From positions 1-64,000 of the forward strand of contig JAADHV010000086.1 of NCBI GenBank assembly GCA_013151635.1: 64,000 nucleotides of DNA, in the 5' to 3' direction. Both the position numbers and the translations under genes were made by a program. This DNA comes from Deltaproteobacteria bacterium (lineage in GTDB: Bacteria > Desulfobacterota > Desulfobacteria > Desulfobacterales > Desulfobacteraceae). This document shows, in pieces, positions 52,577 to 60,744 of this stretch. Within the stretch, counting starts at the first letter, position 1. The number at the start of each line of letters is the position of its first letter. The notes beneath the pieces are model-generated. The model was not told where the DNA came from. It saw nothing but the letters and a program-made list of their open reading frames with translations, and made no database searches.

Positions 52577-53072
52577 AAAACAGCCCCGGTACATAAATAA
52601 AATCAAGTAATCTAAAAAAACTAATTCCTTATAAAGATCAGGCCTTTTGTTTAGGATGAGTTACAAGTCAAGCCGGAAGCCATATGCTGATTTCAATTCA
52701 ATTTTTGAACAGTTATAAGCGCTTGAATTAAATGCTGATCCCCATTAAGGGAATCTTTAACACAAAATACTGAAAGGTGAAAGGTGAAATTTATTTTTTC
52801 GTCCGAAAGTACATGATGAAAAGATAAATTCTTGCTTATATACTCAAAACCTTATATAAACTCTACCATATTTATATGAAAGCCTTTGCAATCCAAATCA
52901 GGACTTTCATGTTTTGTTGTGGGCAAACTCTGGTGAAATACCAAGTCTGCCTGTGGCAGTTAGTATAGTTTACCAATCTCCTGCTCCTGCTGTGCCGTTT
53001 TTTTTGACAGGTATGAATCTTCTGCTTAAATTTTTTAATGCATTAAAATTCTTCAAAAAAAGAGGGGGCTGC
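52577..53072. other. divergent region between Hdr operon and FrhB-like gene
   Basis: 496 bases. For the plus strand there is TTGCTT (52832-52837), 17 bases, TATAAA (52855-52860), a likely promoter with a leader of about 200 bases. In the leader ATGAAAG (52876-52882) pairs with CTTTCAT (52904-52910), followed by GTTTTGTT, a weak attenuator-like hairpin. A direct repeat AAAGGTGAAAGGTGAAA lies near 52780. I see no clear promoter for the Hdr side and no gene; the frame that continues upstream of the FrhB-like start has no homology. Confidence 0.45.
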
Positions 53073-54179
53073 ATGAAGACTTTTTTAAATCTCATTCAGG
53101 AAATCCAGGACCAGGGCCGGTGCAACCTGTGCGGCGGGTGTGTAACATTCTGTTCTGCCATAAATTATGAAGCGCTTGCCATAGACAGTGACGGGTGGCC
53201 GTATTTCAAAGAGATTGATAAATGCATTGAATGCGGCCTGTGTTACAGTATCTGCTCCCAGACCGGGGAACTTGATAATGAAATCAAGGAAAGTGTCCAG
53301 TGGAAAGAACCCTTTGGAAAAGTTATGGAAGTCTCTGTGGCCCGGGCAAAAGATAAAAATATGAGAAGCAGGGGTGCTGACGGCGGAGTTGTTTCATCCA
53401 TCCTGGTCCATCTGTTTGATACCCGGAGAATTGACGGGGCAATTGTTTCAAAAAATACTCTGGGTGGCAGGGTTTCCTTTCTTGCAAAATCAAGGGAGGA
53501 TATCCTGGCTTCAACAGGGATACATTTAAAAAAATCCCATGGTATGGTAGATTTTGCCCGTGAATATTCGACCTTTTCTCCATCAGCCAGTGAACTTAAA
53601 GAGCTGAAAAAGCATTCCCTTGAAAGGGTCGCTTTTGTGGGCGTGCCCTGCCAGGTAAACACCATTAGAAAAATGCAGTCCCTTGGTCTTGTGCCTTCGG
53701 ATATCATCCACTACTGCTTCGGTGTTTTCTGCTCAGGTAATTATTATTTCACCGAAAGCTTTTTAAGGGGGCTTGAGGCAAAATACCGGTTCAGGTATGA
53801 AGAGATTGAGAGAATAAATGTAAAGGATGATTTTATAATTTCCCTGTCCACAGGTGAACACCTGTTGATCCCCCTTTATGAACTGGAGAAAGTCAGACGT
53901 CTTGCCTGTAATTTCTGTGATGATTTTTCAGCAGGGTATGCAGATATTTCATTTGGGGGGACAGGTGCCCAATCCGGATGGATCACTGCCATCACAAGGA
54001 CGGATAATGGAAGATCTGTTTTCAGGGATGCCCTGGAAAACAGACTTGAAACATTCAGGTTTAAAGACAACCCCAAATACATTACCATGGCAGAAGAAAA
54101 AATTGAGTTAATGGCTGAATTTAAAAAGAAAAAAGCAGATCAGAGCAAAAAAGCCTTGAAAAGTATGGCATCAGGGTGA
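53073..54179 (+). CDS. FrhB/FdhB-family (coenzyme F420 hydrogenase/dehydrogenase beta-like) protein
   Basis: 368 residues. N-terminal ferredoxin part with CNLCGGCVTFC and CIECGLCYSIC (two [4Fe-4S] clusters), then the FrhB domain: SRGADGGVVSSIL (about 100), the VGVPCQVNTIRKM motif (about 190) and late Cys in ACNFCDDFSAGYADISFGG. Family members are flavoproteins passing electrons between F420, NAD(P)H, or ferredoxin and Fe-S partners; in bacteria without F420 they act with Hdr- or formate dehydrogenase-type complexes. The ATG at 53073 has AGAGGGGG ahead; the 53 preceding in-frame codons are unlikely to be coding. It faces away from the Hdr operon and may exchange electrons with it. Confidence 0.87.
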   Translation: MKTFLNLIQEIQDQGRCNLCGGCVTFCSAINYEALAIDSDGWPYFKEIDKCIECGLCYSICSQTGELDNEIKESVQWKEPFGKVMEVSVARAKDKNMRSRGADGGVVSSILVHLFDTRRIDGAIVSKNTLGGRVSFLAKSREDILASTGIHLKKSHGMVDFAREYSTFSPSASELKELKKHSLERVAFVGVPCQVNTIRKMQSLGLVPSDIIHYCFGVFCSGNYYFTESFLRGLEAKYRFRYEEIERINVKDDFIISLSTGEHLLIPLYELEKVRRLACNFCDDFSAGYADISFGGTGAQSGWITAITRTDNGRSVFRDALENRLETFRFKDNPKYITMAEEKIELMAEFKKKKADQSKKALKSMASG

Positions 54180-54216
54180 TTCGCTGGCATCACCCATGAG
54201 ATCCAAACTCTGTTTT

Positions 54217-55416
54217 TCATAAATGGATTGAATTTGGCAGGCTTGTTTTTATTTTTTTTGGATCCATCTCCTGGTAAAGCGTGATTGAAAAACAGGTCCC
54301 TTCTCCAGGCGTGGAATCCACATAAATTTTTCCCCCGTGTTCCTGGATGATTCCATATACAACAGAAAGTCCCAGGCCTACACCCTTGCCTTTTTTCTTT
54401 GTAGTGAAAAACGGTTCGAAAATTTTTGATACGATTTCTTTTGGGATGCCGGCCCCGGTATCTTTAACTTGCAGGCCAATGGCTTTCTGATCTTTTTTGC
54501 TGAATGTTTTAATGGTCAGGCGCTTTGTTCTGGAGCTTGACATGCTTTCCACGGCATTGGAAACAAGATTCATGATCACCTGCTTTAACTGGTCTCCGGA
54601 TCCCATGACCAAAGGCAGGTTATGTTCAAGGTATTCTATGACACGGATGCTGTTTATTTTTAAGAGATTGGAATTCAGCATCAAGGTCTGTTCAATCAAC
54701 TCATTGATATCAAATTTGATCAGTTCAATTTTCGATTGACGTGCAAATACCAGAAGATTGCTGACAATACGACTGATTCTCCGTGTTTCAGTCTCCATCA
54801 GTTCCAGGTATTGTGAAAAAAGATCAATCGTTTTCTGGTCTATGGCATCTTCTTTTAATATCCGCTTGCTGAGCATCACAAGATTTAATATGCCGGCAAC
54901 GGGGTTGTTGATTTCATGTACAACTGATGAGGATAATTTGCCCAGAGATGCCATTTTATCCTGGTGAAGAAGCCTTTCATGGGTTTCTTTTAACTGGCGG
55001 GTTCTTTCTTCCACCATTTTGACAAGATAGTCTTCGTCCAGTTTGCGCTGGGTAATATCCCGGCTGATTTCAATAAATTTGGAAATCTTTCCTTTTTTTT
55101 CCCAGATGGGGAATATGGTCAGCTCTGTGTACCGGGGTTTATCATTGCTGTCCAGCCTTGTCAGCTCAACCTGGCAATGCCTTTTATTTTTAATGGCCTC
55201 TTCAAGTGGGCAAATGCTGTGACAATTGCTGGGTTCTCTTTTATCCTCCTTTAGCACTTCAAAACATTTGCGGCCGATGACATCCTTTCTGGAACATCCC
55301 ATATGCTTTAAAAAAGCTGCGTTTGTCTCTATAATCTCCTTTTCCGGGGATATGATTAATACAAAATCCTTGATACCACTGAGAATGGTTTGTATCTCTT
55401 TTTCAGGCAGCTTCAC
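54217..55416 (-). CDS. PAS histidine kinase
   Basis: 399 residues, soluble. PAS domain at about 10-120 with a Cys-containing loop (CFEVLKEDKREPSNCHSIC), a PAC segment (TELTIFPIWEKKG), a coiled coil, HisKA with the phosphoacceptor in SSVVHEINNPVAGI (about residue 165), and HATPase motifs NLVSNAVESM, DTGAGIPKEI and GVGLGLSVV. No receiver attached. It is divergent from the GcvH-like pair and probably signals to the NtrC-type regulator at 58224, which has a matching receiver and no other kinase nearby. Convergent with the FrhB-like gene, 37 bases apart. Confidence 0.87.
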   Translation of the reverse strand: MKLPEKEIQTILSGIKDFVLIISPEKEIIETNAAFLKHMGCSRKDVIGRKCFEVLKEDKREPSNCHSICPLEEAIKNKRHCQVELTRLDSNDKPRYTELTIFPIWEKKGKISKFIEISRDITQRKLDEDYLVKMVEERTRQLKETHERLLHQDKMASLGKLSSSVVHEINNPVAGILNLVMLSKRILKEDAIDQKTIDLFSQYLELMETETRRISRIVSNLLVFARQSKIELIKFDINELIEQTLMLNSNLLKINSIRVIEYLEHNLPLVMGSGDQLKQVIMNLVSNAVESMSSSRTKRLTIKTFSKKDQKAIGLQVKDTGAGIPKEIVSKIFEPFFTTKKKGKGVGLGLSVVYGIIQEHGGKIYVDSTPGEGTCFSITLYQEMDPKKIKTSLPNSIHL

Positions 55417-55591
55417 AATTACATCCCCTAAAAAGTTTTATAAGCAATCGGAAATATTATTAATTTTTAACATAGTATGAATCACGAATGCAAGGTTCTT
55501 ATGGAAAATAAAGTGTTGGAATAATAGAATGACCTGCCGGAAAATCCAACAGCACTGAATATGTGTGCCAATAAAGACATTCTGTGATTTG

Positions 55592-55603
55592 GGTTTGCAA
55601 ACC
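55592..55603. promoter_or_regulatory. perfect palindrome, candidate activator site
   Basis: GGTTTGCAAACC, a 12-base perfect palindrome about 140 bases ahead of the -24 element at 55733, the right place for an NtrC-type enhancer. Only one copy is seen. Confidence 0.4.
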
Positions 55604-55732
55604 GCCCCGGGTACTGTGGTAAACTCCTGCAATTTGAAATTCCGGGCATGTATTGCACAGGCCCTGGCAGTATATCTCAAATCCCGCACCCTACAGGGGG
55701 TCTCAATATTAAGTTTGTCTTTTTTCCCGGAC

Positions 55733-55748
55733 TGGTATCCTTTTTGCT
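55733..55748 (+). promoter_or_regulatory. sigma-54-like (-24/-12) promoter of the GcvH-like pair
   Basis: TGGTAT, five bases, TTGCT: one base off the RpoN consensus (C to T after GG), with GG and GC ten bases apart. It lies 54 bases before the first gene. An NtrC-type activator is encoded 2.5 kb away in the same block. Confidence 0.6.
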
Positions 55749-55801
55749 CTTAAATTTAGACAAAGGGGAAAATAATAATTTATGAATAAGGAGAAAAGAC
55801 A

Positions 55802-56707
55802 ATGAGACAATTAATGAGAACCGTAAAATCCGAAAATATCTGGAAAGCTAAAAAAGACAAAACCGATCATCCCTGCATATGGATGCAGGCAGGTGTTGCA
55901 AAGAAAAAAAACTGCAACAACTTTTATGACTGCACCAATTGCAAGTATGACGATTCCATGGATAAAATGGCAAAAGCCGGCAAACATATCTCATGGCAGG
56001 ATGCCTTGAGAAACAGGGACAGCAGGGACAGAACATGCAGACATGCATTGACCAACAGGACCGAACACCGGACCTGCCCTATGAACTACAACTGCCGGCA
56101 CTGTGAGTTTGATCAATGTTTTGAAGACACCATTTCACCTAAAACCGGCCATTCCATGGTATATATGAAAGATGTCAAAGGCTTTAACATAGCTGACGGA
56201 TACTATTTTCACAGCGGCCACACATGGGCCAGCATTGACAGCGGCGGTCTTATCCGTATCGGGCTTGATGATTTTTCATTCAAGGTACTGGGCGGCCCGG
56301 ATGCCTTTGATCTGCCCTTGACCGGCCAGGAACTGAATAAAGACAAGGTGGGCTGGGGTTTGAAAAGAAAAGAAAACCTGGCCGATATTCTCTCTCCTGT
56401 AAACGGGGTAATCACCGAGGTCAACCACAATATCAGAAAGTCATCGGATATTGCAAAAAACGACCCTTATGGTGACGGATGGCTTTTTACCATTCACAAC
56501 CCGGACATAAAAGGAACTGTTCAAGATCTCATGGCTGACAATGACAGTGAAGAATGGCTGGGACAGGAAGTGGCCACACTTGAAAATATGATTGAAAAAG
56601 TTACCGGCCCCTTAAGTGCCGACGGAGGCCTGTTAAAGACGGATGTATATGGAAACCTGCCCACCCTTGGCTGGCACAACCTGACCCGCACCTTTCTCAG
56701 GACTTAA
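55802..56707 (+). CDS. Cys-rich GcvH-like protein without lipoyl lysine (first paralogue)
   Basis: 301 residues, two parts. Residues 20-110 hold two copies of C-x12-C-x5-C-x2-C (C25, C38, C44, C47 and C79, C92, C98, C101), each ending CxxC-x(Y/F)D, likely metal or Fe-S sites; the first starts HPCIWMQAG. Residues about 130-270 resemble glycine-cleavage H protein: FHSGHTWASID, IRIGLDDFSFKVLG, SPVNGVITEVN, then DPYGDGWLF. In GcvH the lipoyl lysine lies in ESVKAASD-(Y)-SP; here the place reads KRKENLADILSPV with Glu at the lysine position, so lipoylation is unlikely. RBS AAGGAG. First gene after the -24/-12 promoter. No signal peptide; function unknown. Confidence 0.82.
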   Translation: MRQLMRTVKSENIWKAKKDKTDHPCIWMQAGVAKKKNCNNFYDCTNCKYDDSMDKMAKAGKHISWQDALRNRDSRDRTCRHALTNRTEHRTCPMNYNCRHCEFDQCFEDTISPKTGHSMVYMKDVKGFNIADGYYFHSGHTWASIDSGGLIRIGLDDFSFKVLGGPDAFDLPLTGQELNKDKVGWGLKRKENLADILSPVNGVITEVNHNIRKSSDIAKNDPYGDGWLFTIHNPDIKGTVQDLMADNDSEEWLGQEVATLENMIEKVTGPLSADGGLLKTDVYGNLPTLGWHNLTRTFLRT

Positions 56708-56749
56708 ACTTAAGTTCTGTGGTCACATTTTAAGATAAGGATGCAGCAA

Positions 56750-57667
56750 ATGGGAACAAAATTGCAAAAAAAAGCTCCTGCCTGTCTCTGGATGCAGGCA
56801 GGAGTGGTAAATAAAAAAATATGTCACAAAGATTTTGCCTGTACAACCTGCCGGTTTGACCGGGCTTTAAAAAAAGTTTGTCATGAAAACAAAGACCTGC
56901 AAAATCAGGACACGGCCCTGAAGGGGAAACGGGCTCGTCTTGTTTTCTGGAAGGAACGGCTTAAAAAACAGCCCCTGGCCAGAAGGCCGTGCATCCACCA
57001 CATGAAGGGCCATATCGATTTTAAAACCTGCTCCAAAGCCTATAATTGTGTTGATTGTGAATTTGACCAGTATTTCCATGACCAGTTCAGGGTATATACG
57101 ATCTTAAAGCCGGTAAAATTTAATGATATCAGCGGCGTTACCCTGCCTGTAGGATATTATCTTCATTCCGGACATACATGGGTGAAAATTGAGGATCGCA
57201 ACAATGTCCGTGTCGGTATTGACGACTTTGCTTCAAGGGTTCTTGGAAAATTTACCGCCATTAAAACCCCTTTAATGGGAAAACAGGTTTTCCAGGGAAA
57301 AGATGCCATGCATATATTCAGGAACGGGCATACAGCATCTTTTTTTTCACCTGTAAACGGTGTAATCACAGAAGTCAACTCCCGGTTAAGTCAAAATCCG
57401 GGCCTGATTAATCATGATCCGTACATAGACGGATGGGTATTAAGTCTTTATTGCCCGAACCTGAAACAAGACTTGAAAAAGCTTATGTTCATGGACTCAA
57501 GCAAATTGTTCATGAACAGGGAGGTGGACAGGCTGTATGATTTTTTAGAAGGCGAAACCCAGTTGATGGCTGCTGATGGAGGAAGGCTTGGATCTGATCT
57601 TTTCGGAAATCTGCCCGGTCTTTCCTGGGACAGGCTCAAAAAGCTCTTTATCCGCAAAGATCCCTGA
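56750..57667 (+). CDS. Cys-rich GcvH-like protein without lipoyl lysine (second paralogue)
   Basis: 305 residues, a diverged copy of the preceding gene with the same plan. The Cys repeats keep the spacing exactly (C12, C25, C31, C34 and C81, C94, C100, C103) and the first again contains CLWMQAGV. The H-protein part reads HSGHTWVKIEDRNNVRVGID, then FFSPVNGVITEVN and DPYIDGWVLSL. The lipoyl position is Gly (FRNGHTASFFSPV). The ATG at 56750 suits AAGG nine bases ahead; 56741 overlaps that site. It lies 42 bases after the first copy. Its last 20 bases overlap the end of the convergent archaemetzincin gene. Confidence 0.82.
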   Translation: MGTKLQKKAPACLWMQAGVVNKKICHKDFACTTCRFDRALKKVCHENKDLQNQDTALKGKRARLVFWKERLKKQPLARRPCIHHMKGHIDFKTCSKAYNCVDCEFDQYFHDQFRVYTILKPVKFNDISGVTLPVGYYLHSGHTWVKIEDRNNVRVGIDDFASRVLGKFTAIKTPLMGKQVFQGKDAMHIFRNGHTASFFSPVNGVITEVNSRLSQNPGLINHDPYIDGWVLSLYCPNLKQDLKKLMFMDSSKLFMNREVDRLYDFLEGETQLMAADGGRLGSDLFGNLPGLSWDRLKKLFIRKDP

Positions 57668-58196
57668 TATTATCGTTTAAAAAGATATTGCAGTACCGGC
57701 AAAACTGGCTTGATTTCCTGTCAACGTCATCAAGCCTTCTGCAATAGTACATAATGCACCTTTGATCTTCACAATGGCGAAGATCAAAGGTATGGCCGAG
57801 TTCATGGATGGCTTCCTTGACAATCCTCCTGCCCCCCTTGTTAATCATCTCGACTTCCAGGTCTGCAACCAATCTTGCTATGGATATGATGCAGGCTTTT
57901 CCCCCAAGCTGGGCCTCACCATAAACATGGGTAAGAATTGGAATAAAAAGGTCTTCCTTGGTCACTGCAATAATCTTGATACTGTCATCTGGTGCATTTT
58001 GCGCAAGTTTTTCAAGGATTTTAGTTGAATGATACTGGTTGCGCTCTAGATCATATGCAAACAGGATATCATCCAGAACCTTCTCTACCCTTGTGCTGAA
58101 TCCGAAAAACGACCCCACGTCCCTCGCTATGGTATCAGTTATCCAGGGTGGTATATCCCCAATCGGGGCAACAATAATGGTATCAGTGTTATTCAT
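57648..58196 (-). CDS. amzA: archaemetzincin-type zinc metalloprotease
   Basis: 182 residues. The signature HELGHTFDLRHC (H131, E132, H135, H141) is followed by C147-x-M149 and, 16 residues later, CRYC (C166, C169), matching the archaemetzincin zinc motif HExxHxxGxxHC-x4-CxM...CxxC. The first zinc is catalytic; the Cys bind a second. The usual Gly is Asp here (HTFDLRH). The single domain, N-terminal strand and lack of signal fit a cytosolic protease of unknown target. It is 27 bases after the NtrC-type gene in the same transcript and converges with the GcvH-like pair, overlapping it by 20 bases. Confidence 0.88.
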   Translation of the reverse strand: MNNTDTIIVAPIGDIPPWITDTIARDVGSFFGFSTRVEKVLDDILFAYDLERNQYHSTKILEKLAQNAPDDSIKIIAVTKEDLFIPILTHVYGEAQLGGKACIISIARLVADLEVEMINKGGRRIVKEAIHELGHTFDLRHCEDQRCIMYYCRRLDDVDRKSSQFCRYCNIFLNDNIRDLCG

Positions 58197-58223
58197 TTGC
58201 CGGTGCTTAAAAGACCTCAGCTT

Positions 58224-59573
58224 TCAGGTACGACTGTTTTTCAAGTCATATCGTTTGATCTTATTGTAGAGGGTTGATCTGTCAATGCCAAGGATGGCGG
58301 AACTCTTGGAAATATTCCAATTGGTCTGGTCTAAAATTTTGGAAATATGATGTTTTTCCACATCATTCAAAGAAAAATACTTTTTTTTCAATTCGTTTTC
58401 CAGTTCCTTTACAATGGGAAGATCCAATGGGGTTATGGTCCTGGTTTTGCAGACCACTACCGCTCTTTCAATGGCATTGGAAAGTTCCCTTACATTTCCC
58501 GGCCACTCATACAGCATGAGTTCATCCATGGCATCCCTGCTGATTCTTTCCACCCCCCTGTTGACTTCCTGGGTGGTCTTCATCAGAAAATGCTCAGCCA
58601 GCAGAGGGATATCCTCTTTGTGTTCCCGTAAAGGCGGCATGGTAAAAGTAATGACATTCAGGCGGTAATACAGATCTTCTCTAAATGTTCGATCCTTAAT
58701 GGCCTGCTCAATGTTTGCATTGGTTGCGGCAATCACCCTGAAATCGGCTGTAATGGGCTGGGTCCCGCCAACCTTGTAAAAAATTTTATCTTCCAGGACC
58801 TGGAGAAGATCAATCTGCATCCGCATACTGATTTCCCCGATTTCATCCAGGAATAATGTCCCTCCGCCAGCCAGCTCCAGGCGGCCTTTCCTGGTTTCCT
58901 TGGCATCTGTAAAGGCTCCTTTCTGATGACCGAAGAGTTCACTTTCCATGATATGCTTTGGAATAGCACCGCAATTCACACTGACAAACGGGCCGTTGGA
59001 AACCGGGCTGTTGGAGTGGATGGCCTTTGCGGCAAGACCTTTTCCTGTGCCGGTCTCTCCTGTGATAAGAACCGTGGTGTCCGTGTCTCTGATATCCTCA
59101 ATCAGGTTGAAAATTTCCTGCATGGGCCTGGACTGACCGATCATGCTTTCAAACCGGGCTCTTTGCTCGTACTCTTCTTTTAAAAACAGGTTCTCTTTTA
59201 TCCTGGCCCGGTGATCGATCAATTTTTGTATGAGCACCACAAGTTCATCCGGATCAAAGGGTTTTAAAAGATAATCAAAGGCATGGGATTTCATGGCCTG
59301 GACAGCGGAGGGAATGGAACCAAATGCCGTGATCATGATCACGTCAATATCAGGATAATGTTCCTTTACATGCGAAAGAACGTCCATTCCGCTGATACCG
59401 TCCATCTGAATGTCCAGCAGCAGGATGTCAAAACTATTGACTTTTAATATTTCAAGGGCGTCTTCACCGCTTGGCACGCTTTGTACATGATAACCGTCTC
59501 TTCTCAGCCAGCCGGCAAGAGATTCGCGAATAACCAATTCATCATCAACCACCAGAATCCTTGTCTGTTCCAT
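58224..59573 (-). CDS. NtrC-type sigma-54 response regulator
   Basis: 449 residues. Receiver domain (VVDDE at 8, phosphoacceptor in LLLDIQMDGISG at about 55, Lys in LLKPFDPDEL), AAA+ domain (Walker A GETGTGKG, Walker B GGTLFLDEIGE) and a Fis-type HTH at the C-terminus (NISKSSAILGIDRSTLYNKI). The sigma-54 contact loop reads GAFTDA instead of GAFTGA, a variant that other NtrC-like proteins also carry. It is the first gene of an operon with archaemetzincin. Likely target: the -24/-12 promoter at 55733; likely kinase: the gene at 54217. Confidence 0.9.
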   Translation of the reverse strand: MEQTRILVVDDELVIRESLAGWLRRDGYHVQSVPSGEDALEILKVNSFDILLLDIQMDGISGMDVLSHVKEHYPDIDVIMITAFGSIPSAVQAMKSHAFDYLLKPFDPDELVVLIQKLIDHRARIKENLFLKEEYEQRARFESMIGQSRPMQEIFNLIEDIRDTDTTVLITGETGTGKGLAAKAIHSNSPVSNGPFVSVNCGAIPKHIMESELFGHQKGAFTDAKETRKGRLELAGGGTLFLDEIGEISMRMQIDLLQVLEDKIFYKVGGTQPITADFRVIAATNANIEQAIKDRTFREDLYYRLNVITFTMPPLREHKEDIPLLAEHFLMKTTQEVNRGVERISRDAMDELMLYEWPGNVRELSNAIERAVVVCKTRTITPLDLPIVKELENELKKKYFSLNDVEKHHISKILDQTNWNISKSSAILGIDRSTLYNKIKRYDLKNSRT

Positions 59574-59766
59574 CCTGGGTCCCCTTCACTGTTGATACGA
59601 TTCGAAGATAAAGATAAATTTTTAAAGGAAAGTATATGAATATTAAATACTTGTTGTCAAACAAATTCCACGCTTCATCTTATTGGCTTTCTTTCCTTGC
59701 AGATTGTGGATATATAATTCCAGGCATACCATTTTGACTGTTTTTAAAATCTTTTTTTTGTTTTGC

Positions 59767-60744
59767 TTATGCCGCTGCTCTCTTATGTGAAACAAAATGA
59801 CACCAGGCCCAGTGGTCCCTGCCTATATGCCTTTTTTCAGGGATTATTTGTGAACAAATTGTTCCGGCCTGTGAACACCGGGGATGAAAGCTGCAGCCGC
59901 AGGAAGGCTGCAACGGGCTTGGAATTTCACCTCTCAGCATATTTTTTTTAGGCCGGGCCAGAGGATTGATACTCGGTACCGCCGACAGCAGAGCCTGTGT
60001 ATATGGATGAGCAGGACTATTGAATATATCCTTTGTTTTACCAGTTTCAACAAACCTGCCCAGGTACATCACTGCTACTGTGTCCGCCATCCTCCGGATT
60101 ATGGGCAGATTATGGGATATGTAAAGATAACTGATTCCACGTTCTGATTGAAGTCGCTTAAGCAGATCCATCATCTGCGCCTGTACCAGCAGGTCCAGAG
60201 AGGCGGCTGCTTCATCGGCAACGATAAACCCAGGATTTATGCTGATTGCCCGGGCAATCCCGATCCGTTGCCGTTGTCCGCCCGACAATTCATGGGGATA
60301 GCGGTCCATCAGGTCAGCTGAAAGATTTACCAGTTTCATCAGGTCTGCGGCTGTTTCCTTTATCTGGCCATTCAGCAGTTTGTGTACTCTCAGTGGCTCA
60401 AGAAGCTGGTCAATCACCTTTATCCTTGGATTCATGGAACCATCGGCATCCTGAAATATTATCTGCATTTGCTTTCTTAAATTTCTGTGGTCACCTTTTG
60501 TCGCCAATATGTCCTTTCCCTGGAAATAGATTTCTCCGCAAGTCGGTTCTATTAGACGGAGAATGCATCTGCCTACCGTGGATTTGCCACTCCCGCTTTC
60601 TCCAACCATGCCTAATGTTTTTCCGCTGGGTATACAGAACGAAATTCCATCTACAGCCTTTACGCATGTCTTATGGAATAAACCGCTGGAGAAGTGCTTT
60701 TTAAGATTTTTGACTTTAATCAGGTTTTTTTTTGTATGTGACAC
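59767..60744 (-). CDS. OppF/DppF-type ABC transporter ATPase
   Basis: ATPase of a peptide/nickel-type importer. Walker A GESGSGKSTVGRCI (about residue 50), signature ELSGGQRQRIGIARAI, Walker B FIVADEAAASLD, and the C-terminal Cys-rich FHPRCSQAGTIC of the OppD/F family, which may hold a cluster. The GTG at 60744 is taken as start, with GGGGG ahead; a longer frame to 60822 runs deep into the oppD gene. The reading overlaps oppD by about 25 bases. Last gene of the five-gene transporter operon. Confidence 0.87.
   Translation of the reverse strand: MSHTKKNLIKVKNLKKHFSSGLFHKTCVKAVDGISFCIPSGKTLGMVGESGSGKSTVGRCILRLIEPTCGEIYFQGKDILATKGDHRNLRKQMQIIFQDADGSMNPRIKVIDQLLEPLRVHKLLNGQIKETAADLMKLVNLSADLMDRYPHELSGGQRQRIGIARAISINPGFIVADEAAASLDLLVQAQMMDLLKRLQSERGISYLYISHNLPIIRRMADTVAVMYLGRFVETGKTKDIFNSPAHPYTQALLSAVPSINPLARPKKNMLRGEIPSPLQPSCGCSFHPRCSQAGTICSQIIPEKRHIGRDHWAWCHFVSHKRAAA

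Noticed and set aside
55802-57667. the GcvH-like pair as ordinary glycine-cleavage H proteins or LbpA-type lipoate carriers of an sHdr pathway
   Set aside because: Both lack the lipoyl lysine, and no lipoate-assembly or gcvT/gcvP gene is near, although Hdr genes lie 3 kb away.
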